A DNA stretch of 64,000 bases from Omphiscola glabra (GCA_964017045.1 OZ024808.1:13708784-13772783), one strand, 5' to 3'; positions 19,413 through 30,697 are shown, counted from the first letter of the stretch. Made by a program: numbers and translations. Notes: a model not told the origin generated them from the sequence alone.

Positions 19413-19608
19413 CTGTCCTCATAACCAATTCTGTAGTACATTTTGACGCCTGTATCCCAGACCACAGCCACGGACATTGCAGGCGCCTCGGATCCATTTT
19501 GACCGCCAATTTTTACAACAGTACCAATTATTCCTTCTAAGTTGTCATCGCCGTACATCCAGTCAGGTCCACGGACTACACGGAGGCCCAGCTTTACATT
19601 GGAGCTTC
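19378..19608 (-). CDS. Gene A exon: MIB/HERC2 domain 1
   Basis: 231-bp internal exon, acceptor ATTGCCAG, donor GTGAGTT, phase 1 at both ends. It encodes a complete first MIB/HERC2 domain: VKLGLRVVRGPDWMYGDDN, GIIGTVVKIGG, VAVVWDTG, YYRIGYEDSYDLHAFDN. The matching exons of B and C are also exactly 231 bp. It must be preceded by at least one 5' exon with the start codon, which I could not identify in 19.7-22.4 kb. The domain is expected to bind the ubiquitylation substrate or membrane-bound ligand tails. Confidence 0.92.
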
Positions 19609-19699
19609 CTGGCAATATATATGCATATGTACATGTATATGTAAAGTATATGGTTGAAACGTACGTGGGTTTTCTTGATGAACCCAAAATACTATTGTA

Positions 19700-21734
19700 A
19701 TACTATCTAATCACTGTGGAGTATTATTTCTAACCCTCCATCACACACTTGCTTCTCGCCCCCCCAATGAAAAACATCAAGTCTCGCTGTTACACAACAC
19801 ATTGTATTGTAGCACTCACAGTAAAGATATGAAACAATCTAATACACAGTGTTGGCTTCTGTCTATGTACAACAATTATTTTAATACGTATACTATCCTT
19901 ATTCATTAACAATCTTTTAACAAATACTGTTGCGCCAATGATTCTTCTCTGTACTCTCGTTCTAAGTCTCATCTCCTTCGACATTCTCAAAACATCCTCA
20001 AATTACCAAGGCGTTAGTGTATACATATAAATATATTTATATAAGTGCTTGTAAGGGGGGCTACGTGGAGGAAAAAGGGCGCCCAGGGTTAAGCTAAACA
20101 AAAATCACACTCCATATCTAGAGAAATGCGCCCCTTGAAGCAGATTTAGCCAAAGAGGCGATGTTGGCACCCCTTGCCTTTGTGAAGTGCATGTGCCCTT
20201 ATCCTCAATCTCACGATTCAGTTACTATCTAAAGACGATTGTGGCACAATACAATGATCAAATTTGCAATGACGCAATGGTCTACAAATTCAATCGGCAC
20301 ACGCCAGGCACAATTCCAGGCACAATGTCTGGCACAATGTCTGGCACAATGTCTGGCGCAATGCTTGGTGACATCATGTGGGCTGTTGGTCAGGGAAGAT
20401 TAAAGCAAGGCTGACTAGTAGTGTCCCGTTCAACAATCGTCTCACACCCACCTGTCGTGCTTGACGCGTGTTTAGGAAAAGCTTAACTGTTGTATTTTGT
20501 GAGCAGGGAAAATATATGTTTTTTTAAAATTTTCTATACATTTTACAATATATTGTAATCTGTGTTCTCATTATATAATCTTTGTTTCATATCCATCCAA
20601 CATTTAAGAAATGATTTTAAAAAATAAAATAATTCAACTCAAGTAAAATTGTGATCAAATCAATAAAGTTGTACTATTATAGGGTAGTAATACTTCTTCT
20701 CTAATTCGTAGTCCATAATTTAGGGATGACAAATATCCAATTGAGCCATGCATCAGATTAAAGAAATTTCTTTTGCTGCATTCGGGAATACGCGTATCAC
20801 AATGTCTTTTATTATGATGACGTAACTGTGATAAAAAAATCAAGGGTTGTCCCTCTTTAAGTTAATCTAAACTATAGGGTTGTTACAAAGGTTTTCAAAA
20901 CATGATTTTTGTTCATGTTTCAAAAGAAATTGATTCAAGGTAGATTTAAGTCTTTTACCATTAAAAAAAAAGACAAACGAATCATTGTGTGTGGTTCTCT
21001 ACGAAGTAGTGTTAAGGTCATACTATGACTTTTAATTTCATCTATGAGATGTTAAATATAAACGATTGTTGCCCTTGACATAGCTGACATAATTTTAGTC
21101 ACAGCAAAACTATTGAATGTCTTCAGGGATTACATTTTAACAATACACAAAAATGTATATTTTTAAACAAAAAATGTGAATATAATTGATACCAACCTCG
21201 ATCCATAGTACCACTAATAGATTTGTTTCACTTTCGCAAGTGTTTATGTTTCGTTTTATGCTAAATATCTTAACGGGAATTTCTGATATGATTATTTATA
21301 GTCCACCATTTGACCTTTAAAAATATATATTTTTATCATGCGTGTACTTTAAACATAGCACTGATACACTTATGTGACATGCAGTAGGTCGACTTTAAAT
21401 AGTATTGTATTTACCAACTCCACCCCTCCGTTTCATACACTCAGTGGATATATATGTAAACACGTGTATTGTTTTTTTTTAAAAGAAACACAAAAGCCGT
21501 TTAGTAATGAAGCAATGGTTGAAATTATTGTAAAATTTTTTTCATTTAATGCTAACAAGACTTTCAAAAAACCAATACACCAAAGATTGCGTATACATAA
21601 ATGTGTCTGAATTTTAGATTTGAAAGTGGTTCTCAATTTCGTAATCCCACACTCCCGAGTTCTACGAAAATGTTTTGCCCGTCAATTTAATAAAATACAG
21701 CTTTGATAAAACTGTACCAAATGTATAGCACATT
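19700..21734. other. Gene A 5' flank/intron, no gene identified
   Basis: Collinear with 33,550-35,500. Contains AT-rich DNA and short open frames that are not conserved as protein between the two units (for example 19,790-19,990). The first exon and promoter of gene A should lie here but cannot be placed. Confidence 0.4.
20303..20357. repeat. 12-bp repeat GGCACAATGTCT, 4-5 copies
   Basis: Short array present only in unit 1; unit 2 has a single copy at about 34,170. Confidence 0.8.
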
Positions 21735-21952
21735 ATCATCATCAATATCATGACGATCCCGTAGACATTGGTGCGTGCGTCCTTTGACGCCAGCTGTGTG
21801 GTAGAGTCTTCTCTTTAAACGCAGTAACCAATTAACGAGCTGGAGCTACGGTCAGCTGGAGAGACTTGCCCAAGACCGGGATGCCTGGAGAGCCTTTGTT
21901 TGTGTCCTATGCCCCAGACGGGACGACAGGCGATGATGATGATGATGATGAG
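21735..21952 (+). mobile_element. RTE-like LINE 3' tail (unit 1)
   Basis: The forward frame reads SWSYGQLERLAQDRDAWRAF followed by VCVLCPRRDDRR and a stop, then a GATGATGATGATGATGATG tail. The pattern DR..WR..V..LCP is the RTE-type C-terminus. The twin is at 35,505-35,745. Confidence 0.7.
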
Positions 21953-21954
21953 CT

Positions 21955-22464
21955 ACGGTCCTGCTTGTTAAAAATAGTTAAATTTCGTCTTGAGTAACAA
22001 AGGTTGTAAATATCTAATGTAAGTGCGATAATCTTATTTATTAATGTATTCATCAAGTAAATACTGTGGTTTTGTTTTGAAGTTCTATTTGTCAGTTTAT
22101 ATTCAAGCTCGTGCGATATCAAAAATAAATACATATAAGTATATTTACAAATTCATGATAAAATTAATATTTTTTTAAAAGTTGAGAAATTTATATTTAC
22201 TGTGACTGATAAGAAAAAAATCAAATTCAATACAAACGATTCGGTGAAGAAAAAAATACAAATTAAAATGATAAACAAATAAATGAATAGCAGAGTTTTA
22301 TGAAATTTTGAATGCTTCATTAAAAATACCATAATGAATGTATAAATTAAATTACATTTAATATCAGAAACGAAATGGCTAATCCAGAATTTGTTTTACC
22401 AATAATAAATGTGGCAATGAACACAAATTACGTTCAAGTTAATTTCATCTTCGCTAGTCAAAAC
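21955..22464. other. Spacer downstream of gene B stop
   Basis: AT-rich sequence between an RTE tail and the gene B terminal exon, likely holding gene B's 3' UTR. No distinct polyadenylation site can be chosen. Confidence 0.3.
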
Positions 22465-22698
22465 TCATAGAGTAAATATTCGTATAAAGCTTACGATTTT
22501 ACTACGGCAAATCGGACAAGTCTTCAGGCGTTTAACACAATCAGAACAGCAGGCACTGTGTCCACATAGTTGGATAGCCCCGTTAGCTTCCTGGGTCAGA
22601 CACATAGTGCACTGGGGCGTGGCGTTAATAGTGGGTTCCTCGCTCTCTTTGGCTTGTTTGTGTGTTGGGGCTGTGGGCTTAGACTCGCTTAACAAATC
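22465..22698 (-). CDS. Gene B terminal exon: intact RING finger
   Basis: Terminal exon of 234 bp, candidate acceptor CGCCTAG, stop TGA at 22,465-22,467, phase 0 start. It encodes a linker with SESKPTAPTHKQAKESEEP, then the RING: CTMCLTQEANG, QLCGHSACCSDC, CPIC. All eight zinc ligands of a C3HC4 RING are present, so E3 ligase activity is plausible. A LINE tail (22,700 on) abuts the acceptor, so the polypyrimidine tract has been replaced. Exon X at 27,206 ends in phase 1, so a phase 1-to-0 exon must lie between them or splicing is impaired; none was found. This is the only fully intact RING inside the duplicated units. Confidence 0.88.
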   Translation of the reverse strand, partial: DLLSESKPTAPTHKQAKESEEPTINATPQCTMCLTQEANGAIQLCGHSACCSDCVKRLKTCPICRSKIVSFIRIFTL

Positions 22699-22699
22699 C

Positions 22700-23290
22700 T
22701 AGGCGTGTTCAGTATGGATGGGTAGGCAAAGCTGCATGTCAAGTGTAGACTTTAAAAGACAGATATGGGCGGCAAGCTTTGTCCTAAACCGCTACAGGAA
22801 TACCTCTAGTGTTGGCAGCATGCTGGATACACTGGGCTGGTCACCATTGGAGGAGCAGGGATGACTATCCAGGCTCTCCATGATTTGCAAGATAAATAAT
22901 GGGCTGGTCCACTGCTCTGGCATTAAACAGAAACTCGTCCCTCTCCCCCATAGACAGCGACGAGGCCATGACAGGCAGTTCCGGCTCATACCAGCGAGAA
23001 GCCAGTACAGGAACTGCTCATTCCTGCCCAAGACAATCAGGGACTGGAACAAGCTTCCAAAAGGAAAAGTTGAGGCGACTACATTTGACACATTTGCGTC
23101 TATTGCGTCAGGCCTTCCAACCCCCAGTGCATGATACCCTCACTAAGTAGCACTGGCAACCAGTGAATATCCTCCTCAGCACCAGGAAAAGAAAAATCGC
23201 AAATCCCATCACAATGCGTAGTAGCCAGAATGATAAATATGAGATCAATCAAATTGATTGTGGGCCCTTAATATATTGAAGAAGAAATAA
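22700..23290 (+). mobile_element. LINE 3' tail, 5'-truncated (unit 1)
   Basis: A forward frame at 22,880-23,134 reads FLPKTIRDWNKLPKGKVEAT, then TFDTFASIASGL, a common C-terminus of non-LTR reverse transcriptases, followed by a trailer ending TTGAAGAAGAAAT. The twin is at 36,876-37,450 and a younger copy at 42,777-43,105. Confidence 0.75.
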
Positions 23291-23575
23291 AAAAGGACAG
23301 GCTACGCAGGGCCATACCATTAGAAATAATGCAAAATGACAGAAGAATGAAGGCGATACTTCACAAAATCTCCAGAGGAAAATGTCTCAAAGGCAGACTT
23401 AGGCTTAGAAGGATGGATAATATGGAAAAGATCTACACAACCTGGGGATCCAAGCATTTAACAGAAAAGCAACAGTTAGGTCTGAGTGTAAGTAAGTGTT
23501 GAGGCAGGTCATAATCCTAAATGGGCTGTTTAGGCTTGGATTGATAGTTCTTGTTTAAGCAAATTAAAATAAATA
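23291..23575 (+). mobile_element. LINE fragment, RTE-like C-terminus (unit 1)
   Basis: The forward translation with stops includes ISRGKCLKGRLRLRRMDNME and IYTTWGSKHLTEK, reminiscent of RTE reverse transcriptase ends (GRPR.RW.D...). The twin is at 37,451-37,745. Confidence 0.5.
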
Positions 23576-23635
23576 AACCTAATAAGATAATACATACAAA
23601 TTTACATACATACATACTTACACACATAAAGATAT

Positions 23636-23770
23636 ATATATCATTATCATCATTATGTCCCTTGTTCCTTGGACCGTTGGGGCGCCACAGCTGACATGAA
23701 AACTATACTCCATTCCTCTCTGTCTTCTGCACTACGCATCTACCCATGCAAATGTATATTCACCCGTTCA
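23636..23770 (-). mobile_element. LINE 3' tail with ATGATG end (unit 1)
   Basis: The minus strand reads QKTERNGV, then LWRPNGPRNKGH, followed by ATGATGATAATGATATATA. This is a decayed RTE-like 3' end. The twin is at 37,800-37,935. Confidence 0.5.
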
Positions 23771-24558
23771 TCTATCCATCCATCCATTTATGAACTCATC
23801 TGTTAAAAATTTCATCTATTCATACGTGAAGTCTTTAAGAGTGTGAGGTTAATTAATATATTTTTATTTATCGCATATTGTTTGCTTTTACATGGCACTT
23901 AACAAAGACATGATGTACAACATTGCAGAGAAAATGTAGACACAGTTTTGAAGAGGTAACGTGATGAAGAAAACTGTGTATGCCATTTAAAACAACGATC
24001 TTTGCACAGCACTTAAACTGTTTATCAACTTATGTGGTTATTGTATAAAAATAATGAGATGGAATAATATTGATAAAGAACTTACTCAATTCGCTTTTAA
24101 AACATAACAACACCAAAGACAAAACAATTCCTAATTGTTTCTATATCGTAAACGGAAGACGGGTTGGAAAAAATGAGACAAAAGTAGAATGATATACTAG
24201 TAAATTATAAAGTTTGGATTCTGGTCTCTAAGGACGTTCACTCCTTTAAAGATAGTCTGCTTAGTAAAAGTGTAAATGGAAAGTTGTTTTTCTGTTTCTT
24301 TTTCTTTCTTTCTTTTTTTTTTTACTTTTTTTTCCCTCTTTTTTTTTTAACTGACGATCAATAATAAAATACAAAATATTATGTGCGTTCTTGTTTTTTG
24401 TGCCAGATATAAATTTTAAAAAAAAAAACAGTAACTATAATCGAAAATCAAAGGTGGAAAAACTTTAAAGTGGACAAGATTTAATGGCTTTAAACTACGG
24501 AGTCCAGCTCCTGCTTACTATACACAGAGTGCAAAACCAGGCTGATGGTAGCAGAAGG
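23771..24558. other. Intron/spacer, nothing recognised
   Basis: AT-rich DNA with T-runs (24,295-24,350), collinear with 37,936-38,690. Confidence 0.3.
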
Positions 24559-24560
24559 GC

Positions 24561-24716
24561 AAAGAACCTTCGGTTAAAAAAGGGCATGGAACCTTCGGTT
24601 TAAAAAAGGGCATAGAACCTTCGGTTAAAAAATTGCATAGAACCTTCGGTTTAAAAAGGGCATAGAACCTTCGGTTTAAAAAAGGGCAAAGAACCTTCGG
24701 TTTAAAAAAGGGCATG
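24561..24716. repeat. 26-bp tandem repeat, 6 copies
   Basis: The unit is GAACCTTCGGTTTAAAAAAG plus GGCATA. Unit 2 has only 2 copies (38,748-38,792). It interrupts the Helitron-derived frame. Confidence 0.85.
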
Positions 24717-25345
24717 TCCCCCCGTAGCATGTGTAAAAACTGAATCCGACAAACTATGCGAACAAATAAAATCAGGTTTTCCATTTTTGGTGACCATGAA
24801 CATGGCATCTTGGTAACTGTGAGCAATATATATTAGACTCCTTATGAAAATTGAAGGCAATATGGCTTCCGTTTCAGGTAATATCTTAACGTCCCCAAAT
24901 TTGTGGTTGTTTACATTACAGGTGAAGGACAACATATTCTTCAGCCACTTATTATGATGTTTTCTAAACTAATTCAAATAATTTGCCTCGGTGTCTCGAT
25001 GGGCATCACAAAGGAATTGGTGAGTCAGATTTCCTACGTTTAAGAACGGGTTCAAGTTCCCATCACGAATAGCAAAATGGTATAAATACCATTGAAGCTT
25101 GGACACATTTCCTTGACCAAATTCTTTCTATAGATCTTTTAGCCACCTTTTAATCTGTGGAGCGTCATTTTTACTGTGAAAAACAGCTGCAATTTCACTT
25201 TTGACAGTTGTATCTTTAGTTCAGGGTTAATATCGTTTACTCTTCCTCTCAAGAATGTCATTCAATTTGCGCTCGGTTTCCACAATTTCCATAAGAATTT
25301 TGCCATGTTCAAATGTAAGCATTTCAAACCCAAAAATGTCACCAA
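24700..25345 (-). pseudogene. Helitron replicase fragment (unit 1)
   Basis: The minus strand encodes, in pieces, WYLYHFAIRDGNLNPFLNVG, LTHQFLCDAHRDTEANYLN, LPSIFIRSLIYIAHSYQDAM and VTKNGKPDF. The order and motifs (Q..D......E..RL; YQDAMA.V...GKPD) are those of the Helitron_like_N region upstream of the rolling-circle Rep catalytic site. Stops and a minisatellite break the frame, and no helicase domain follows. The twin is at 38,760-39,390. Confidence 0.6.
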
Positions 25346-25622
25346 ATACAAACTACATAACAGCAGCTACACAATTAATCTCCACACCAAATACAAACTA
25401 CATAACAGAAGCTATACAATTAATCTCCACACCAAATACACTCTACATAAAAGCAGCTACACAATTAATCTCCACACCAAATACAAACTACATAACAGCA
25501 GCTACACAATTAATCTCCACACCAAATACAAACTACTTAACAGCAGCTACACAATTAATCTCCACACCAAATACAAAATACATAACAGCAGCTACACAAT
25601 TAATCTCTACACCAAATACGCT
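25341..25622. repeat. 45-bp tandem repeat, 6 copies
   Basis: The unit is ACCAAATACAAACTACATAA, CAGCAGCTACACAATTAATC, TCCAC. Unit 2 has about 2 copies (39,395-39,495). Confidence 0.92.
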
Positions 25623-25739
25623 CACTAACACATATATATATATATATATTCCGATGACGGACACATTACCTAGGGCCTTATATTATAAAGAATTACCTAC
25701 ACGGAGAAGAGACCCGATTATAATGCCCCACATCTAGTG

Positions 25740-27060
25740 CCGTACATTACGGAATACGATTTCCCCGGCCTAGTAGTAATAATAAAATCCACTGTGTCCT
25801 TTTCAATTCATTATTCTTGAATTTCTTAAAACATTTACTGTGTACCGATGCAGCAAAATAATCATACAAAGTTGATAACAGTTAATCCACAATGTAGTGT
25901 GTATATAAGAATTTCACTATTACGATTTAAACAAGGAATTTTTTATAAACTTTTTGGAAAGACAGCTGTCACCAAAATCAGCTTCGCTTCAATATGTGTC
26001 TCGATGCAAATAACTTTTTTTATGTAAATGAGGTTCTGAAAAAGAAACAAAAATGAGAATGATATTAATACATTGTATTAACATAGCTTTTCCATACACC
26101 TCTTGTTACTTTAGAATTAAAATTTCATTTAAATCCCGATTCTATTTATAGGCTTATATCAAATCGTTAAAATAATACATTTTATGTCTCTGCGTTTACA
26201 ATTTCCGAGTATATTTATAATAATATGATCTCTAGAATAACGTCTACTTTATGACGTCTGGCGTCTTCGATACTCAACTGGACTATGTAAACCCACATGA
26301 AATCGTTAAAACAAGTTGATTCAAGTATAAATATTGATTTATTTATGTTTTTTTTTTTAAATGTGTCCTTGCAGTCGTCTCGCTGTGACGGGTGCTTGCG
26401 ACGACGGTGGCCATGAAATGCAAAAAAAAACTCTCGTTTGCCTCCTTCACGATGAGCCGTCAGGTCTATTTGAAAAATATTTTTTTTTATATCCAAGTTC
26501 CCGTTTCTTATTCTGGGATTCAATTTGGATCTTCGCGATGGTTATCACATTTTATCGGCATATCAAATATACATTTTTGTAAAAGATAAAAGAAATGGGA
26601 AAGAAGAAAAAAATGTGAACCAACCCTTGCAGTTGTAGTTTCCTAAAGCAAGGAAGGTGAAAATATCTTAAACGAATCAATATTTGTATTTCCAATTTTT
26701 TTAGCTAGTATACCAAGTTTGAAATGAATAGTTATAGACATTAGTGGTTGAACAGATGTACTTAAATGACGGTTGGAAGGTATACAGATATACTTAGTGG
26801 TGGTTTGAGGGTAAACAGATATACTTGGGTATTAAGGGGAGAGACTGCAATCAGGTTAGCACAATATGAAATTGGTAAAACAATGTAAATTGACACAATT
26901 CATTTGCTGCCCTCTCGGATATTACTTCTCCGCTAAGTGCTAATTTTGTAATATTAATTATGTATTATCTGTTTGTTTGCTGACCAAGGCTTCCTGTCGA
27001 TACGTTCTTGTTTTGTTGCGTTCCTGTTTCAAGTTTAACATTACTTTGTTTTACTAATTT
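25740..27060. other. Gene B intron sequence, nothing recognised
   Basis: Collinear with 39,610-41,017. Contains degenerate relatives of the 32-bp donor repeat at about 26,755-26,830 and no conserved open frame. Confidence 0.35.
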
Positions 27061-27205
27061 CCTACAGATATACTTACATTGTGGTTTGAGGGTATACGAA
27101 TATACTTACATTGTGGTTTGAGGGTATACGAATATACTTACATTGTAGTTTGAGGGTACACGGATATACATACATTGTGGTTTGAGGGTATACAGATATA
27201 CATAC
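27061..27205. repeat. 32-bp splice-donor array next to gene B exon X (4 units)
   Basis: On the minus strand each unit reads ACCCTCAAACCACAAT then GTAAGTATAT or GTATGTATAT. The exon X end (AAAGACCACAAT/GTATGT) is the first member, so five candidate 5' splice sites follow one another. Unit 2 has eight units plus the exon. Confidence 0.85.
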
Positions 27206-27364
27206 ATTGTGGTCTTTCCGAGAACGTGAGATCCACATTTCCGCTGAATCTAATGTCGAGGTTCATGTTTGACCCATTCCGCGACTGGAGAGAAACTTGA
27301 CCATGGTATGGAAATGTGCCATCATGGCCTCTACGGGCGATAGCGCCCGCATTGCCATCATATC
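27206..27364 (-). CDS. Gene B exon X, unknown domain
   Basis: 159-bp exon, acceptor TATATTAAG, donor GTATGT, phase 1 at both ends; it joins the MIB2b exon in frame (PVVG/GYDG). It encodes YDGNAGAIARRGHDGTFPYH, GQVSLQSRNGSNMNLDIRF, SGNVDLTFSERPQ. I do not recognise the family. The pattern G.V...NG......I.F.G...LTF recalls small beta-barrel Mib repeats, but this is a guess. Its twin in gene C (41,287-41,445) is open and has the same length and splice sites, which supports it as a true exon. Between the two I count 8 non-silent and 3 silent changes. Confidence 0.65.
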
Positions 27365-27640
27365 CTTAATATATAGAAAGATTTTTAAAATCTTATGATT
27401 GACGCATCCAATTATTAAAGAAAAATGATTCTCATTAGATAGTATAAAATTGAATTAAAATGAAAGAGAAAAATTGTAGACTTAATTATTTGTGTATGTG
27501 TTTTCGTAACTAAAAAATAACTAATCCCTTAATTTCTTCGACAATGCAAAAGGAATCATTTTTAAATATTATTTCCGAAAGTCTATTTTGCAATTTAAAA
27601 AAAAACATATTACAAATGTCGGTAGATATGAGTATTGTAT

Positions 27641-29110
27641 TGTTTTGTATTGGATGCTTATCCGTGCAATTTTTGCATGCTCATATCGCTCTGATGTTCT
27701 TAAAATCTGTTTAAAGAAAAATGTCTTGAAATGTTTCTTAAATGATTTTTTATCTTTTCAATTTCACTCAAAGACTGAGGCAAACTATTCCATAAATTTA
27801 GCGCTATTGCTTCAAACGAGTGCACTCAGTATGACTTCTTTCTGCGTCCATCATCACTGGGAACTCTCAGTAAGGAATGTGTTGAAGACCGCAGGTTCTT
27901 TAAGTATACTGCTTTAGAAATATGTTCCTTAAGATAATCCGATGCAAAGCCTTCTATACAGCTGTATGACAGGGACAGAATTATTTTGTGGTCAATGCGC
28001 TCACTCACAGGAAGCCAATGGAGATCTCTAAGAACTGGGGTGATATTATCAGAGTTTAAAAATCCGCGATACAATGCGAGCTGCAGTATTTTGCACCTTC
28101 TGGAGCACCAGAATTTGGTTCTCAGGTAAACCCCACAAACAACTGTTACAATAATCCAATCTTGATTGGATTAGATGTACTGCTACGGCATTGGCTGTTG
28201 CCTTATTAAGCTGAGGACGCAGCTGCCCAAGGCGCACAGATGACAAAAGCATGCCATGACCACAGAACTGACTTGGGGAATCATTGTAAGTTGACTGTCA
28301 GTATAAAAGCCAAGGTCTCTGACAAGGGGATCTCTGAAAGACCAACTTTTATTGATGCATTGGTAACCTTCCGAAGATTGGTGTCAGAGCCACACATAAT
28401 TGCCTCGGTCTTATCGTCATTTAGTTTAAATCTCTTTATTGACATCTATGTTTTCACAACGAGACAGCAATTCTCGACAGCCTGAACAGCAGCAGCACAA
28501 TCCAATTGATCTGTCCGGAAACACTTGTACAGTTCTGTGTCATCCGCTAATAATTTGCGGGCAATGCCAAGATTTTCTATAATTTTGCCAAACTGGCTAG
28601 TGTACATGGAGAATAGAATAGGTCCTAAAACTCAGTCCTTTGGCACACCGCAGGTAACGGAAGTGTCCATGGAAGATGCTTGATCCACTACAATACGCTG
28701 AGTCCTGTCAGTTAGATAAGAAGTAGATCAGCCAAGTGCAGTTCCAGATATGCCCGCCTCATTTAGAAATCTTGGCAGAGATGCTCATGGTCAATCACAT
28801 CAAAAGCAGCACTGAGGTCCAACAGGACCAGTATTGTCCTATCGTCTCGGTCATCATTCATGACACGGAGTAGTAATGTCTCACAACTGTGTCCAGGTCG
28901 ATATGCAGATTGAAATTTATCAAGCAGGTCATAAGTGTTAAGATGCTTCAAACATGCTGCTGTGACACAACTCCCTCAAGAATTTTAGATATTAAGGGTA
29001 GGTTGGAGACCGTGCGAAAATGCTTGCAGTCCTTTGGGTCCAGGCCAAATTTTTTAAAGCAGATGCTTAATGACCGCTGCCTTGAAGAGACGTGGGACTG
29101 TGGCAGACTT
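27641..29110 (-). mobile_element. CR1/L2-like LINE, degenerate, cut by the duplication (unit 1)
   Basis: Minus-strand pieces: LLKKFGLDPKDC-type region near 29,050, SAYRPGHSCETLLLRVMNDD, ILVLLDLSAAFDVIDHE (28,763-28,951), a LADDTELY catalytic motif near 28,540, RLDYCNSCLWGLPENQ and RDLHWLPVSERIDHK (27,826-28,252). Frameshifts and stops separate them. The left (5') part is missing because the duplication junction at about 29,110 cuts it; the full version is at 41,720-44,640. Confidence 0.8.
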
Positions 29111-29468
29111 AAGAGGCGCCAAATGTGCTTTGATATTATTTTATTGATGAAAATAAAAGGTTTGAGATTTGAAATAAGAAAGTTGGGCTCTTTAAAATGA
29201 ATCTTGTCCACGGGCGCCAAAAACTCTAGCTACGCCTCTAATTAAACAATAAATTGATATTTAGATTGAATGGATGTTTATTAGAAATGTATCATTTTAA
29301 TCATTATAGAATTTTATTTTTTCCCTTCTTGTTTTACTTTTTTTTATTAAGACGGCGGAAAAAATATATATTTAAAAATATTATTTTTTTGTTTTACAGT
29401 TCTTAAAAATATTTTAAAAATGTCAAATTAGAATGATCAGAGACAGTTTTCTTTAACAAACTAATTAC

Positions 29469-29669
29469 CGACAACAGGGAGATGACTCTTGTAATAGTAG
29501 CCACCGAATCCTGGGTTATAGTAGCCACCGAATCGTGGGCCGGCTAGCTTCAGGTCCACCGCGCCATTTCTCCCCATGCGGTAGGTATAGCTGGCCCCTG
29601 TGGTCCATCGGACAGTGTACTCGCCCCACTTTGATACCTTCACTACCTGGCCAGGGTTGCCATCACCTC
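29469..29669 (-). CDS. Gene B exon: second half of MIB/HERC2 domain 2
   Basis: 201-bp exon, acceptor TTGCCAG, donor GTAATTAG, phase 1 at both ends. The domain part (GNPGQVVKV, EYTVRWTTGASYTYRMG, VDLKL) matches gene A. The Gly/Tyr tail is longer by 24 bp: RFGGYYNPGFGGYYYKSHLP against GFGGHYYKSHLP, an in-frame tandem duplication of eight residues. It is the last gene-A-like exon of gene B; the next exon in the transcript is X at 27,206, across the duplication junction. Confidence 0.9.
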
Positions 29670-29745
29670 CTGGCAACGAAATACATTGGTTGGAGACACA
29701 TGATTTACTCCTGCCGTAAGTGGTTAAATCCCGTTGTTAAAGGTT

Positions 29746-30230
29746 AATTTACAGTCGGAATTTCTTTCATTTACAGTCGGCATTTCTCTAATTTATAGTC
29801 GACATTTATCTAATTTACAGTCGTAATTTTCCTAATTTACAGTCAGCATTTCTCTAATTTACAGTCAGAATTTCTTTAATTTACAGTCGGCATTTCTCCA
29901 ATTTACAGTCGGCATTTCTCTAATTTACGGTCGGCATTTCTCTAATTTACAGTCAGCATTTCTTTAATTTACAGTCGGCATTTCTCTAATTTACAGTCGA
30001 CATTTCTCTTATTTACAGTCGGCATTTCCCTAATTTACAATCAGCTTTTCTCTAATTTACAGTCGGCATTTCTCTAATTTACGGTCGGAATTTCTCTAAT
30101 TTACAGTCAGCATTTCTTTAATTTACAGTCGGCATTTCTCTAATTTACAGTCGACATTTCTCTTATTTACAGTCGGCATTTCCCTAATTTACAATCAGCT
30201 TTTCTCTAATTTACAGTCGGCATTTCTTTG
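29746..30230. repeat. 22-bp minisatellite, about 22 copies (unit 2)
   Basis: Same unit and intron position as 16,484-16,813 but longer. A block of about nine variant units (GGCATTTC, GACATTTC, CTTATTTAC, CCCTAATT, CAGCTTTTC) is present twice. Confidence 0.93.
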
Positions 30231-30472
30231 GGCAGATAATGTAATTAAACACAAAAATATTTTTCAACATTGAGTGTATGATTTATATGAATAAGTGGAA
30301 GTAGTTTATTGAAATCTTTCTAAACAGTAACTAGACATTTACGCCATTTTTAGTTTACATCCAAGCCTGGATACATGTATTACGATGGCTCAATCACAAA
30401 CCAAAAGATGTGTCTCTTTTGTGCTTCTGGCTGATGAGTAATAAAACAGGGTTTACAATGCCATGCTCTGAT

Positions 30473-30642
30473 CAGTGGTGTAGGAAGGGAGTGCAGAGGG
30501 GGCAATACGCCCCCATGCAAACACTTTCTTTTTATATGAAGTGGCGGCATTTTCGGCCAACTGCAGAGTTATACCTTTAAAAGGGACGGAAAAATCCTTG
30601 CGCCCCCTTCCCGGATAGGCACTAACCTTCCCTACGCCACTG
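30473..30642. mobile_element. hAT MITE (unit 2 copy)
   Basis: Ends CAGTGGTGTAGGAAGGG and CCTTCCCTACGCCACTG. Flanks GCTCTGAT and GTTCTGAT, one base changed from the perfect pair in unit 1. Confidence 0.88.
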
Positions 30643-30697
30643 GTTCTGATACATCGTTACTGTGAACTTGAAACGTTTTTACACTTGATAAACTCAC

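Larger units (their letters stand above)
14897..29110. repeat. Segmental duplication, unit 1
   Basis: Collinear with 29,111-43,493. Shared landmarks in order: MITE tail, MIB2b, 22-bp repeat, hAT MITE, MIB2a, ZZ, MIB1, RTE tail with GATGAT, RING, LINE tails, Helitron piece, 45-bp repeat, 32-bp donor array, exon X, minus-strand LINE. Differences are point changes, repeat copy number and a few insertions. The right end stops inside the LINE at GGCAGACTTAAG. Confidence 0.9.

Noticed and set aside
19790..19990. Minus-strand 66-codon frame as first exon of gene A
   Set aside because: The same region in unit 2 does not keep the frame, so it is unlikely to be coding.
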